NCBI RefSeq assembly: GCF_019679475.1
Contig: NZ_JAIEZP010000001.1
Coordinates: 2,852,001-2,916,000, forward strand
Direction of reading: 5' to 3'
From: Hyphomonas sediminis
Lineage (GTDB): Bacteria; Pseudomonadota; Alphaproteobacteria; Caulobacterales; Hyphomonadaceae
DNA: 64,000 nucleotides
Shown: in pieces, positions 1 through 8,196 of the stretch
How positions within the stretch are numbered: position 1 is the stretch's first letter
Layout: each line of letters begins with the position of its first letter
Notes under the pieces: generated by a model
What the model saw: only the letters and a program-made list of their open reading frames with translations
Database searches by the model: none
Told to the model about the DNA's origin: nothing
Program-made: the position numbers and the translations under genes

Positions 1-680
1 TTCGCGATCGCGCTGGCAACCGCGAAGGCATTCTTCAGGCGGTGGCGCATTTCCAGGGCGATGGTGTCATACATCTTGCGGCTGGTGACGGCGTCCGTCA
101 CATCCTTCGAGACGACCAGCACACCATTCACCTGTTCGGCCTCATCCCGCACCGGCACAACGCGCACATCCCACCATTTCGGCCGGCCACGCGCGGTCGG
201 ACCGAAGGCGCGGAAGTCCATCGCTTCTCCGGCGGCGGCTTTGAGGGTTGCTTCCTGCACAACTTCATGCGCTTCCAGCGGCCACAGCTCCCACCAGTGA
301 CGGCCGACAACATCGGTCTCCGCATTCAGCTGGCGGACAGAGAGGCCTGTGGGGTTGATGTAACGGATGCGACCTGCGAGATCGAGAACCTTGATACAAT
401 CACGGCTGCTGTGCATCAGCGCCGCAAGCACAGGGTCTGCCAGACTGCTGGACAGATCGTCCATCATGACCGGCGGCAACACGCTCGATACCGGGCTGCG
501 ATGCATTGCATCAAACTCCTCGCTCGGCCCCACACTCGATTGACCCTGTTTATCCCCCTCAACACCAGAAAGAAGCGGAAATACCTCTCCAGCGCAAGCC
601 CTGGTTGTTGGCTGGGACTGAGTCTCGCCGATATGGTTAACCGCCGGCCAACCATTGGATACTGTGTCAGCGGGGCTCAT
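1..680 (-). CDS. HWE-family sensor histidine kinase with PAS domain, 3' end beyond the window
   Basis: The open minus-strand frame runs off the left edge, so only the N-terminal part is present. After a low-complexity N-terminus it encodes a PAS domain (RIRYINPTGLS, then GRHWWELWPLEAHEVV, then GVLVVSKDVTDAV). The H-box follows as MRHRLKNAFAVASAIA, the pattern of the HWE/HisKA_2 kinases common in alphaproteobacteria. In the known family this histidine is autophosphorylated by a C-terminal ATPase domain, which is not visible here. The start is uncertain: ATG 680 is used, but in-frame ATGs at 716, 704 and 506 exist, and 506 has the best Shine-Dalgarno (GAGGAG). The cognate response regulator is not visible. 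PAS and H-box assignment is strong; the input signal is unknown. Confidence 0.75.
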   Translation of the reverse strand, partial: MSPADTVSNGWPAVNHIGETQSQPTTRACAGEVFPLLSGVEGDKQGQSSVGPSEEFDAMHRSPVSSVLPPVMMDDLSSSLADPVLAALMHSSRDCIKVLDLAGRIRYINPTGLSVRQLNAETDVVGRHWWELWPLEAHEVVQEATLKAAAGEAMDFRAFGPTARGRPKWWDVRVVPVRDEAEQVNGVLVVSKDVTDAVTSRKMYDTIALEMRHRLKNAFAVASAIA

Positions 681-884
681 GCTGCGGACGGATTGCCCCC
701 GCATGAAACCCCACATATTCTCTATACGGAATTTTATGACACCTACCCCCGAACGCCCGAATTCAACCAATGATGAACTTCGTGAGCATTCGGCCAGGGC
801 CTGGGGTCAAAAAGGGCACCGAAGTGTATACGCAGCCCCAGCCTGACTGGATGCCGACTTTCTGAAAAAATAGCAGACGTCCCG

Positions 885-906
885 TTTTGTCGCCTGCGCG
901 ACAAAA
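885..906. repeat. Inverted repeat between kinase and rnk
   Basis: TTTTGTCGC (885-893) and GCGACAAAA (898-906) form a 9-bp perfect stem with a 4-base loop. It lies just downstream of the rnk stop on the minus strand. There is no T-run after the stem in either direction, so it is not a classical intrinsic terminator. The rest of 681-934 shows no other gene. Confidence 0.45.
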
Positions 907-934
907 ACAGCCGGCATTCCGGAATCTGGCAGCA

Positions 935-1321
935 TTAAAGCCGCCGAACACCCAGAACCTCGATCCGATGGGTGCGCTCACCGGCCCCCGTCCAGCTGAT
1001 CGACCCGCCCGATGTCAGCCCGATCAGCATCGCGCCAACTTGCGTCAGGATTGAAATTCGCCGGTCGGCGATATTGGCTTCGTTGGGGTAAACCAGCGTG
1101 AAATCATCGTACGCGGCACCGTCGTAAATGAAGTCAACGCGGTCATGCATCCGCACGACATCTGCCGGAACATCGACCGGAGCGGCAATCCGCGCGCGAC
1201 TCAACTCCTCGATCAGGGTGTCGGCGGCTGGTTCCCTCCCCTGCGCGGCGTGGGCAAGATCGGACAGGCGCTCAAATTCGTCTTCGGTAACATAGACAGG
1301 CGGGCGCTCGGGGGTAGACAT
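935..1321 (-). CDS. rnk: Rnk-type nucleoside diphosphate kinase regulator (GreA/GreB C-terminal domain family)
   Basis: 128 residues, close to the usual Rnk length of about 136. A short helical N-terminal part (residues 10-45, TEDEFERLSDLAHAA) precedes a GreA/GreB-like FKBP fold domain (about 50-128) with DRVDFIYDG, FTLVYPNEA, ISILTQVGAMLIGL and the final RIEVLGV strand. Rnk proteins bind RNA polymerase near the secondary channel like Gre factors, but lack the long coiled coil; this protein also lacks it, which argues against GreA. Start ATG 1321 is preceded by GGAGATAAG. It is monocistronic, with 227 bp of non-coding DNA upstream. Confidence 0.82.
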   Translation of the reverse strand: MSTPERPPVYVTEDEFERLSDLAHAAQGREPAADTLIEELSRARIAAPVDVPADVVRMHDRVDFIYDGAAYDDFTLVYPNEANIADRRISILTQVGAMLIGLTSGGSISWTGAGERTHRIEVLGVRRL

Positions 1322-1488
1322 GGCTTATCTCCAGATAGCGAGAAGCGCCGCTGCCTTCTCTCAGGCACGGGACGCGAAAGATTTAATTGTTCGGAGTGAA
1401 AGATTTCCCCCTGGGAGGCTGACCTGACTTACAGGCGCGCCCAGGGGCTAGCAGCGTGCGCCAGCACGCGCTGCGAAAATGCTGAGAA

Positions 1489-1514
1489 GGGCGGTGTTCA
1501 GCGTCATACCGCCC
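1489..1514 (-). terminator. Possible terminator hairpin downstream of the HxlR gene
   Basis: GGGCGGT (1489-1495) pairs with ACCGCCC (1508-1514) across a 12-base loop, 34 bases after the HxlR stop on the minus strand. On the minus strand it is followed by TTCTCAGCATTTTC, only loosely T-rich, so termination is plausible but weak. A second small stem (GCGTGC/GCACGC) lies near 1454-1470. Confidence 0.3.
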
Positions 1515-1548
1515 AAGATGGCGATGGCGGCGCTCAAGTCAAGCCGGA

Positions 1549-2031
1549 TCAATCCGCCAGCCTGTCATCCCATTCGCCCTTGAGCGCGCCGGGGCCAGGG
1601 TGTGGCTCTACATCCCGCGCCGCAACCGCCTCGCCACACTCGGAACAAGTCAGCACGCTCCGGAAGTCATGGCCGCATGCCTTATGCCGGTGCAGCAAGG
1701 GCGGCCCCTTCCTGCCGGCATAATGTTCGTCGCCCCAATGCACGAGGCTGATCACGACCGGGTAGAGCCCAAGCCCCTTTTCCGTCAGCCGGTATTCATG
1801 CCGCACAGGCGCGTCCTGATAGGGCACCTTCTGCAGAACGCCCGCCTCGACCAGATGCACCAGCCGCTCTGTCAGCACACGGCGCGCTATGCCCAGCCGC
1901 GCCTGGAATTCTTCAAACCGGCGCACCCGCAAAAACGCTTCCCGCAACACCAGCAACGTCCAGCGATCGCCGACTACTGAGAGCGCCCGCGCCAACGAGC
2001 AATTTTCCTGACTGAGATCTTGCCACTTCAT
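1549..2031 (-). CDS. HxlR-family winged-helix transcriptional regulator
   Basis: 160 residues. The N-terminal two thirds is a classic HxlR domain: NCSLARALSVVGDRWTLLVL with the conserved early Cys, then a helix-turn-helix with RFEEFQARLGIARRVLTERL and the wing PVRHEYRLTEKG. A C-terminal tail (about 115-160) holds HRHKACGH and LTCSECGEAV, i.e. several Cys and His that could bind zinc, a tail seen in some HxlR proteins. It is divergent from the SDR/isomerase pair across about 70 bp, so it most likely controls that promoter and its own. HxlR proteins often sense quinones, aldehydes or other electrophiles; the ligand here is unknown. Confidence 0.85.
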   Translation of the reverse strand: MKWQDLSQENCSLARALSVVGDRWTLLVLREAFLRVRRFEEFQARLGIARRVLTERLVHLVEAGVLQKVPYQDAPVRHEYRLTEKGLGLYPVVISLVHWGDEHYAGRKGPPLLHRHKACGHDFRSVLTCSECGEAVAARDVEPHPGPGALKGEWDDRLAD

Positions 2032-2102
2032 GTCGCCATGTTTGCCATTGACTCAGTTTTATTTCAAGACTTACCTGACAAAGAAGACAGGGAGGCGCCT
2101 TC

Positions 2103-2861
2103 ATGACTGAGCCACCAGCAAAACGCCGCAACGCAACCTGCGCCATCATTGGCGCTGGGGATTTCATCGGTTCTGCCATCGCCCGCAAGTTCGCAGCCGA
2201 AGGCTATACCGTCTTCGCCGGCCGGCGCTCGGCCGATAAACTCGAAAAACTGAAGGCGGAGATTGAAGCGGCAGGCGGTGCGTGCGTCGCCAGAGGGCTC
2301 GACGCGCGCAAGGAAGAAGACATCACTTCCTTCCTTCAGGAGGCAGACGCCTTCGCGCCTCTGGAAGTCGTCATCTCCAATCCCGGCGCCAATGTGAACT
2401 TCCCGATCCTGGACACAACGGAGCGGGTTTTCTTCAAGGTCTGGGAAATGGCCTGCAAGGCAGGTTTCCTCACAGGCCGCGAAGCTGCCCGCCTCATGCT
2501 CCCCCGTGGCAAAGGCTCCATCTTCTTCACGGGCGCCACGGCCAGCCTGCGCGGAGGGGCGGGCTACGCCGCCTTTGCCAGCGCCAAGGGCGGCCTGCGA
2601 ATGATGGCGCAGGCGATGGCGCGCGAGCTGGGTCCGCAGAACATTCATGTTGCCCACCTGGTCATAGATGCCGGCGTCGATACTGATTTTGTCCGTGATC
2701 GGATCAGGTCTGCGCGCGGCGAAGAGGCCGTCGCCAACCTCGCCCCCGATACGCTGATGGAACCCGCCTCCATTGCGGATGCTTACTGGTATCTTCACCA
2801 GCAATCCCGCGATGCCTGGACATTCGAAATGGACCTGCGCCCCTATAAGGAAACCTGGTAA
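2103..2861 (+). CDS. Short-chain dehydrogenase/reductase family protein with an atypical active site
   Basis: 252 residues, classical SDR length. The Rossmann start is IIGAGDFIGSAIARKFAAEG, the second strand ends VFAGRRS, and the NNAG region reads ISNPGANVN. The position normally holding the YxxxK catalytic pair reads FASAK, so the catalytic tyrosine appears replaced by phenylalanine while lysine is kept. Start ATG 2103 follows GGGAGG. The stop overlaps the next start (TAATG), so the pair is translationally coupled. Context (divergent HxlR, HCCA-isomerase-like partner) suggests metabolism or detoxification of a small organic compound. Whether it is a working oxidoreductase is open because of the missing Tyr. 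Confidence 0.8.
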   Translation: MTEPPAKRRNATCAIIGAGDFIGSAIARKFAAEGYTVFAGRRSADKLEKLKAEIEAAGGACVARGLDARKEEDITSFLQEADAFAPLEVVISNPGANVNFPILDTTERVFFKVWEMACKAGFLTGREAARLMLPRGKGSIFFTGATASLRGGAGYAAFASAKGGLRMMAQAMARELGPQNIHVAHLVIDAGVDTDFVRDRIRSARGEEAVANLAPDTLMEPASIADAYWYLHQQSRDAWTFEMDLRPYKETW

Positions 2862-3457
2862 TGAAGACCGTCGAATTTCAATTCGATTTTGGCAGCCCGA
2901 ATGCCTATCTCGTCCACCGCGTTATACCGGGCATAGAGGCCCGCACCGGCGCAACCTTTGTCTACACGCCGGTCCTCCTGGGCGGTCTGTTCAAACTTAC
3001 AAACAATCAGTCTCCAATGATGGCCTTCTCCGGCATCCCGAAAAAACTCGCTTACGAGAATCTCGAAATGCGGCGCTTCATAGAGAAGCACGCCATCCCC
3101 TTCACTATGAACCCGCACTTTCCGGTGAACACATTGCTGATGATGCGCATGGCCACCGCTGCCGCGATTGATGGTGGACTGAAGGAATATGCGGACGCTG
3201 CTTTCCGCCTCATGTGGGAAACGCCCGCCAAGATGGATGATCCGGCGATTGTCGCTGCCGGGCTCACCGCCGCCGGCATTGGCGCAGAGCGACTCATGAA
3301 GCGCGCCCAGGAAGACGACGTGAAACAACGCCTTCTCGCCACCACGGAAGACGCCGCCAGGCGAGGCGCCTTCGGCAGCCCCACCTTCTTCCTCGATGGT
3401 GACATTTATTTCGGTAAGAACACCCTGAGGGACATTGAAGAGAGGCTCTCCCAGTGA
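2861..3457 (+). CDS. 2-hydroxychromene-2-carboxylate isomerase-like DsbA-family protein
   Basis: 198 residues, the usual length of kappa-class GST/HCCA isomerases. It begins VEFQFDFGSPNAYLVHRVIP, where the SP serine is the glutathione-activating residue of the family. The all-helical insert follows, then the thioredoxin-fold return GAFGSPTFFLDGDIYFGKNTL. Family members use glutathione to isomerise aromatic catabolic intermediates, or act as GSH-dependent oxidoreductases. It starts inside the SDR stop codon (TAATG). A strong intrinsic terminator follows, closing a two-gene operon opposite the HxlR regulator. Confidence 0.82.
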   Translation: MKTVEFQFDFGSPNAYLVHRVIPGIEARTGATFVYTPVLLGGLFKLTNNQSPMMAFSGIPKKLAYENLEMRRFIEKHAIPFTMNPHFPVNTLLMMRMATAAAIDGGLKEYADAAFRLMWETPAKMDDPAIVAAGLTAAGIGAERLMKRAQEDDVKQRLLATTEDAARRGAFGSPTFFLDGDIYFGKNTLRDIEERLSQ

Positions 3458-3486
3458 GTCGGCACTTTATGTAATGCGAATATTAT

Positions 3487-3517
3487 AAAGGCAGGCTCCG
3501 GCCTGCCTTATTTTTTG
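3487..3517 (+). terminator. Rho-independent terminator of the SDR/isomerase operon
   Basis: AAGGCAGGC (3488-3496), loop TCCG, GCCTGCCTT (3501-3509), then ATTTTTT. A 9-bp stem with a T-run, 30 bases after the stop codon. Confidence 0.9.
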
Positions 3518-3547
3518 CCACGCTGCACAAAGAGCCCGCATCCTGCT

Positions 3548-3582
3548 GCGGATATTCCGCAATTGGGAAATTTCAAATTGCG
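3548..3582. promoter_or_regulatory. Two adjacent inverted repeats upstream of the TonB receptor
   Basis: GCGGA-TAT-TCCGC (3548-3560) is followed directly by CGCAATT (3559-3565) with AATTGCG (3576-3582). They lie 60-90 bases before the receptor start, in the only place a promoter can be. They could be operators for a dimeric regulator; no match to a known box was recognised (it is not an obvious Fur box). Confidence 0.35.
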
Positions 3583-3639
3583 TAAGCCCAGCCGGGCGCC
3601 AACTCTTGCCATGTCAGTTGACATTGCAAGGAGGGGTCC

Positions 3640-5994
3640 ATGGCGCACATCTCAATCAAACTTCTGAAGGCCGGCATCAGCGCCCTCGCCATCACCGCAG
3701 CAACGGCCAGCTTCGCTGCCCATGCGCAGGCAGAAGACGACGACGCCGTCATGGAAGCGGTCGTTGTCGAAGGCCGCCGGGTCTCGCAAACCGATCTCGC
3801 CATTGGCGTCGGTGAAGCGACCAACACCGTTGCCGTAACCCGCGAAGAACTGCTCTCTGCGCCGGGCGGCATCTCCGGCCTGAAGATGCTGGAAACCCTG
3901 CCGGGCTTCAACGTGCAGACAGATGGCGCGCTCGGCCTTTATGAGTTCGGCAACTCGGTCACCGTCCGCGCCTTTAACCTGCAGCAGATCGGCTTTGTGC
4001 TCGATGGCGTGCCGATGGGCCGCTCCGATGCCTTCGGCGGCAGCCCCATCTTCCGCTATGTAGACAACGAAAACCTGGGCTCGGTCGTCGCCTCCCCCGG
4101 CGCTGGCGACGTATCCCTTCCCAGCTACGCCTCGCTCGGCCCGATCGTGTCTTACAACTCCATCGCCCCCAGTGATGAGATGGGCGGCATGGCCGCCATC
4201 ACCATCGGCGACGACAACCTCCAGCGTACCTTCCTGAAACTCGAGACCGGAAACATCGGCGGCTTCTCCGCCTATCTCAGCCGCTCCAAGACCGACAGCG
4301 ACCTCTGGCGCGGCGCCGGCTCCATCGACCGGGAACATATCGAAGGCAAGATCCGCTACGACTTCGACAGCGATGCCTTCCTCCAGCTTGGCTATGTCAG
4401 CAACGACTTCTTCGACTACGACTCCCCGTCGATGAGCCGCACGCTCTATGAAGCCCAGGGCCGCGAATATGGCTATATCGGCTATATCCCGGACAGCTGC
4501 ATCTCACCCCAGCCGGGCGTCTACGACTTCAACGGCGACACCGTCATCGACGGCAACGACTTCACCCCGGTCTTCACGCAGGCCTCCTGCATGAACTACT
4601 ATCAGGACCGCATCAACATCCGCGATGACGTGCTCTACTCGCTGAATGGCGGCATGGCCCTCACCGACAATATCAGCCTCACCGCAACCGCCTATTACGA
4701 AGACAAGGACGGCTACGGAGTATCTCCCGACAGCTATTCCAACACCCTCGGCATCTACAATCGCCAGCTCGCTGCAGGCCTAGATGTCGTCCATCCGCGC
4801 GGCGTGCAATACGGCCTCTCCGGCGTCGGCGGCATCCGCAAAGGCCTCGTTGCCGGCCTCAGCTGGGAAATCGCCAACCACACGCTCGAATTCGGTGGCT
4901 GGACAGAAACCGACGACTACCACCGCACCCAGCAGCGCCTCAACAAGACCGGCGGCACCGCCGATGGCGATGTGATCTGGGATGAAGTCGCCTATTATCG
5001 CCGCAACTACGACTCCCTGCGCGAAACCCGCCAATACTACATCAAGGACACCGTCCACCTGCTCGATGACAAGCTCGCTCTGGAGCTTGGCCTGAAGATG
5101 CTCGATATCGACTATTCGCTGAACGGCTTCCGCGACTATTACGACTACGAAGTCACCGGCACCCCGGTCTCGATCTCGGCAAACTACAAGAGCGATCCCC
5201 TGCCCATGATCGGCGCAGTCTACACGCTCAACAGCACAGACCAGGTCTTCGCGTCCTACTCCCAGAACTATGCCCTGCCGCGCGGCACCGACGACATCTT
5301 CTCCACCGCCGTCACTTTCGATGCGCCCAAGCCTGCTGCCGAGGAAGCCGAAAACTTCGAACTCGGCTTCCGCACCAACCGGCCGACCTTCAACGGCGCC
5401 GTCTCGGTGTTCTATACGAGCTTCGAAAACCGCCTGGTCGCCGGCAGTATCCAGAACCCGGAAACCTTCGAGAACGAGACCTTCTACCTGAACGCCGGCG
5501 GCACCACCGCTTACGGCATCGAGCTCTCGGGCGTCTGGCAGCCGGAAATCTTCGACAACAAGCTCTATGGCGATGTGAACCTCACCTACAACCATGCCGA
5601 GCTGGATGACGGCTTCAACAATAACCCCGCAGGCAGCCTGCTGGCCGACAGCCCGGAATGGCTGTTCACCGGCGGCGTCACCTGGGAGCCGACCGAATGG
5701 CTCGTCGCCAACGTCTCCACGAAATACACTGGCGAGCGCTATGCCGACTTCCGCGAAGCGGCCTCCTCTGCCGGCAACAAGATGGAAGGCTACTTCATCT
5801 GGAGCGGCTATGTGGATCTTGGCGGCCCGAACAATTTTGGCCTTCCGGAAAATGTCAGCCTGCGGTTCAACATCGACAACATCTTCGATGAAGACACCCT
5901 CGCCTTCACCTTCACCACCACGGGCTCCGGCGCGGCAACCTTCCGCCCGCTGAACCCGCGGACGGCGCAGGTAACCCTCACGGCGAAGTTCTGA
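3640..5994 (+). CDS. TonB-dependent outer-membrane receptor
   Basis: 784 residues. Signal peptide about 1-31 (ends AAHAQA), plug domain about 50-165 with LKMLETLPGFNVQTDG and VLDGVPMG, then a 22-strand-type barrel rich in aromatic/Asp/Asn turns, ending ...AQVTLTAKF with the terminal Phe needed for barrel insertion. An extracellular-loop segment around 290-325 has two cysteines (DSCISPQ and ASCMNY) flanking DFNGDTVIDGND, which resembles an EF-hand/dockerin calcium loop. Start ATG 3640 has AAGGAGGGG. It is followed after 30 bp by tauE and the aminotransferase gene, suggesting uptake of a specific substrate handled by that locus. The substrate cannot be read from sequence; family assignment is secure. 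Confidence 0.93.
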   Translation: MAHISIKLLKAGISALAITAATASFAAHAQAEDDDAVMEAVVVEGRRVSQTDLAIGVGEATNTVAVTREELLSAPGGISGLKMLETLPGFNVQTDGALGLYEFGNSVTVRAFNLQQIGFVLDGVPMGRSDAFGGSPIFRYVDNENLGSVVASPGAGDVSLPSYASLGPIVSYNSIAPSDEMGGMAAITIGDDNLQRTFLKLETGNIGGFSAYLSRSKTDSDLWRGAGSIDREHIEGKIRYDFDSDAFLQLGYVSNDFFDYDSPSMSRTLYEAQGREYGYIGYIPDSCISPQPGVYDFNGDTVIDGNDFTPVFTQASCMNYYQDRINIRDDVLYSLNGGMALTDNISLTATAYYEDKDGYGVSPDSYSNTLGIYNRQLAAGLDVVHPRGVQYGLSGVGGIRKGLVAGLSWEIANHTLEFGGWTETDDYHRTQQRLNKTGGTADGDVIWDEVAYYRRNYDSLRETRQYYIKDTVHLLDDKLALELGLKMLDIDYSLNGFRDYYDYEVTGTPVSISANYKSDPLPMIGAVYTLNSTDQVFASYSQNYALPRGTDDIFSTAVTFDAPKPAAEEAENFELGFRTNRPTFNGAVSVFYTSFENRLVAGSIQNPETFENETFYLNAGGTTAYGIELSGVWQPEIFDNKLYGDVNLTYNHAELDDGFNNNPAGSLLADSPEWLFTGGVTWEPTEWLVANVSTKYTGERYADFREAASSAGNKMEGYFIWSGYVDLGGPNNFGLPENVSLRFNIDNIFDEDTLAFTFTTTGSGAATFRPLNPRTAQVTLTAKF

Positions 5995-6024
5995 GATGCG
6001 GCCTAAAAAAAGCGATCGTTTACG

Positions 6025-6969
6025 ATGATCTTCACGCCGGACACGCTCATCTTCATTGCGGCTATGTTGGCTGCCGGGGCATTGGCTGGTTTTGTTGCGG
6101 GGTTGTTCGGGATCGGCGGCGGCTTCGTCGTCGTCCCGGCGCTCGCCTCGGTGCTGACATTGCTCAGCGCCGGGTCGGATGCCTCGGCCACAGACAAGAT
6201 CATGCACGTCGCCATCGGCACGTCGCTGGCCACCATCATCTTCACCTCCCTGCGGTCTGTGCAGGCGCATGCAAAGCGCGGGGCGGTGGACTTCGAAATC
6301 CTGAAAAGCTGGACACCCTGGGTCGTGGCCGGGGTCGTCCTTGGCCTGATTGTCGCGCGCTATCTTGATGGCCACGCCCTGAAGCTCACCTTCGGCGTCG
6401 GCGTCTTTATCATGGCCTGGCATTTCCTGTTCCCGGTGCTCACCCAGCGTGGCCCGATCTCGAACGAAATGCCGAAGGGCATCATGCGCGGCGGGCTCGG
6501 CAGTTTCCTCGGCGGTTATTGCACGCTGCTGGGCATCGGCGGGGGCACGCCGGCCGTCCTCATCATGACGCTCAGCGGTCAGCCGATGCACCGCGCCGTG
6601 GCCACCGCCGCCGGCTTCGGCACGATCATCGCCGTACCCGGAACAATCGGCAGCATCATCGGCGGTCTTGGCGAAACCGGCCTGCCCTTCGGCTCCATCG
6701 GCTATGTCAACGTCATCGCCGCTCTGGCGATAACGTCGATGAGCGTCATCACCGCCCCCTGGGGCGTGGCTGCCGCGCACAGCCTCAACGCGGCCCATCT
6801 CCGGCGCGCGCTGGGCCTCTATCTGCTGGTCACGTCCAGCATCATGCTGATTTCCGCCTTCACGCCGCCCTCGCGCGGCACACCGCTCACCGCAGACGCC
6901 GCGCCCGCAGCAGCTGTCCTGAGCGCAGATATGTCCATCCCGAATCCGGAGGAAGATCATGGGATATAG
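6025..6969 (+). CDS. TauE/SafE-family membrane exporter
   Basis: 314 residues with about eight hydrophobic segments and the family's internal duplication: AGFVAGLFGIGGGFVVVPAL near the N-terminus and LGSFLGGYCTLLGIGGGTPA in the middle. TauE/SafE proteins are proposed exporters of organosulfur anions such as sulfite, sulfoacetate or 3-sulfolactate across the inner membrane; other anions are possible. It begins 30 bp after the TonB receptor stop and overlaps the next gene by 11 bases, so all three are probably cotranscribed. The C-terminal tail after the last membrane segment is Ala/Pro-rich and short. Confidence 0.88.
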   Translation: MIFTPDTLIFIAAMLAAGALAGFVAGLFGIGGGFVVVPALASVLTLLSAGSDASATDKIMHVAIGTSLATIIFTSLRSVQAHAKRGAVDFEILKSWTPWVVAGVVLGLIVARYLDGHALKLTFGVGVFIMAWHFLFPVLTQRGPISNEMPKGIMRGGLGSFLGGYCTLLGIGGGTPAVLIMTLSGQPMHRAVATAAGFGTIIAVPGTIGSIIGGLGETGLPFGSIGYVNVIAALAITSMSVITAPWGVAAAHSLNAAHLRRALGLYLLVTSSIMLISAFTPPSRGTPLTADAAPAAAVLSADMSIPNPEEDHGI

Positions 6970-8119
6970 ACTCACCCGGCGCAGCCTTTTCTCGGCCAGC
7001 GCCAGCACTGTAGCCGTCGGCCTCGCCGGCTGCGCGTCCACTTCGCCCGCCGCGTCAGCCGAGGCAATCGGTGCCTTCCCGCTCGATCCGCAAAGCGCCA
7101 GCCTCTTCGGGCCGGAACCCGGCCTCTCGCTGCTCTCGCGCAATGAGAACCCCTACGGCCCGGCCTCGTCTGCGCTGGAAATGATCTCGGCGTCTGCAAA
7201 GAAAGGCGCCTACTACACCAATGACGAGGCCACAAAGACGCTTGCCGCGATGATTGCCGAACGCCACGGCGTCGCGCCGGAGCAGGTCGTCATCACGACC
7301 GGTTCGGGCGAGGCCCTCAGCGCCCTCGCCCTCATCTATGGTCCAAAAGGCCCCATCGTCGCCCCGCGTCTGTTCTGGGACACGACCGCCCTTTATGCCG
7401 CCAAGCTCGGCATGGCCGAAATCATCCGTATTCCGCTGACGGAAGATATGGATATCGACCTCGCTGGCATCGACGCTGCCATCACGCCCGAAACCGGCAT
7501 GGTGCAGCTTTGTAACCCGAACAACCCGACTGGCATCGCAACGCCCGGCTCTGTCATCCGCGCTGCTGTGGCAAAAATGGCGGAGAAAACCACGGTTGTC
7601 GTCGATGAAGCCTATATCGAGCTTGTGGACGATGAAGCCTCGATGACCTGCGTGCCGCTGATCAAGCAAGGCAAGAACGTGATCGTCACGCGAACTTTCT
7701 CTAAGATCTATGGCATGGCCGGCATCCGCGTCGGCTACACCATTTCATCCGCGGAAACTGCGGCTGCCATCCGCAGTACACTGATGTCCTGGACGCCTTG
7801 CACGTCGATTGCCGCGGCGATTGGCTGCTATAACGATACGGGCTTCTTGGATTATTCGAAATCGAAGATTGTCGAAGGTCGCCAGATGGTCACCCAGACG
7901 CTGGACCAGCTCGGGCTCTCCTATCTCAAATCCCAGACCAACTTTGTTTACTTCCAGAGCGGCTTGCCTGCCAACGATCTTCAGAAAGCCATGGCGGCGG
8001 AAAATATCTCCATTCGCGGGCAATATATGGATTACACGCCCTGGAGCCGCGTTTCGATGGGCAAACTCGATGATGTCGAGAAATTCTGTAAAGCTCTGCC
8101 CCGCCTCATCAAGGCTTAG
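6959..8119 (+). CDS. Exported (Tat-type lipoprotein signal) class I/II aminotransferase, HisC-like
   Basis: 386 residues. The N-terminus reads TRRSLFSAS, then a hydrophobic stretch, then GLAGC: a twin-arginine motif plus a lipobox with Cys25. The rest is a fold-type I PLP enzyme close to histidinol-phosphate aminotransferase: NENPYGP (64-69), TTGSGEAL (113-120), CNPNNPTG (185-192), VVDEAYIE (214-221) and TRTFSKIYGMAGIRVGY with the Schiff-base Lys249. An assembled PLP enzyme would need Tat export, consistent with the signal. It overlaps tauE and follows a TonB receptor, so I infer a periplasmic transamination of an imported amino compound, not histidine biosynthesis. The catalytic residues look intact. 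Confidence 0.87.
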   Translation: MGYRLTRRSLFSASASTVAVGLAGCASTSPAASAEAIGAFPLDPQSASLFGPEPGLSLLSRNENPYGPASSALEMISASAKKGAYYTNDEATKTLAAMIAERHGVAPEQVVITTGSGEALSALALIYGPKGPIVAPRLFWDTTALYAAKLGMAEIIRIPLTEDMDIDLAGIDAAITPETGMVQLCNPNNPTGIATPGSVIRAAVAKMAEKTTVVVDEAYIELVDDEASMTCVPLIKQGKNVIVTRTFSKIYGMAGIRVGYTISSAETAAAIRSTLMSWTPCTSIAAAIGCYNDTGFLDYSKSKIVEGRQMVTQTLDQLGLSYLKSQTNFVYFQSGLPANDLQKAMAAENISIRGQYMDYTPWSRVSMGKLDDVEKFCKALPRLIKA

Positions 8120-8196
8120 CAGGCCGCCCGTCTGGTATCAGGTTTACGCAAAAGCCCGGAAAATTAGGAAATATCTGTCCGGATTCTGACGAAAAT

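Noticed and set aside
796-826. Minus-strand GGTGCCCTTTTTGAC as another copy of the repeat family
   Set aside because: It resembles the GTGCCTTTTTGAG core of copy C but is not followed by phased GGGAC units, so I did not count it.
885-906. TTTTGTCGC/GCGACAAAA hairpin as a terminator
   Set aside because: The T/A tracts are on the wrong side of the GC core for termination in either direction; kept only as an inverted repeat.
4780-7143. Minus-strand open frame of about 787 codons
   Set aside because: It lies entirely opposite the TonB receptor, tauE and aminotransferase genes, is low in complexity (Arg/Gly/Glu/Asp-rich), has no domain, and arises from the codon bias of the GC-rich plus-strand genes.
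6959-8119. Assignment of the aminotransferase as hisC of histidine biosynthesis
   Set aside because: The export signal and the TonB receptor/TauE context do not fit a cytosolic biosynthetic enzyme, although the fold is HisC-like.
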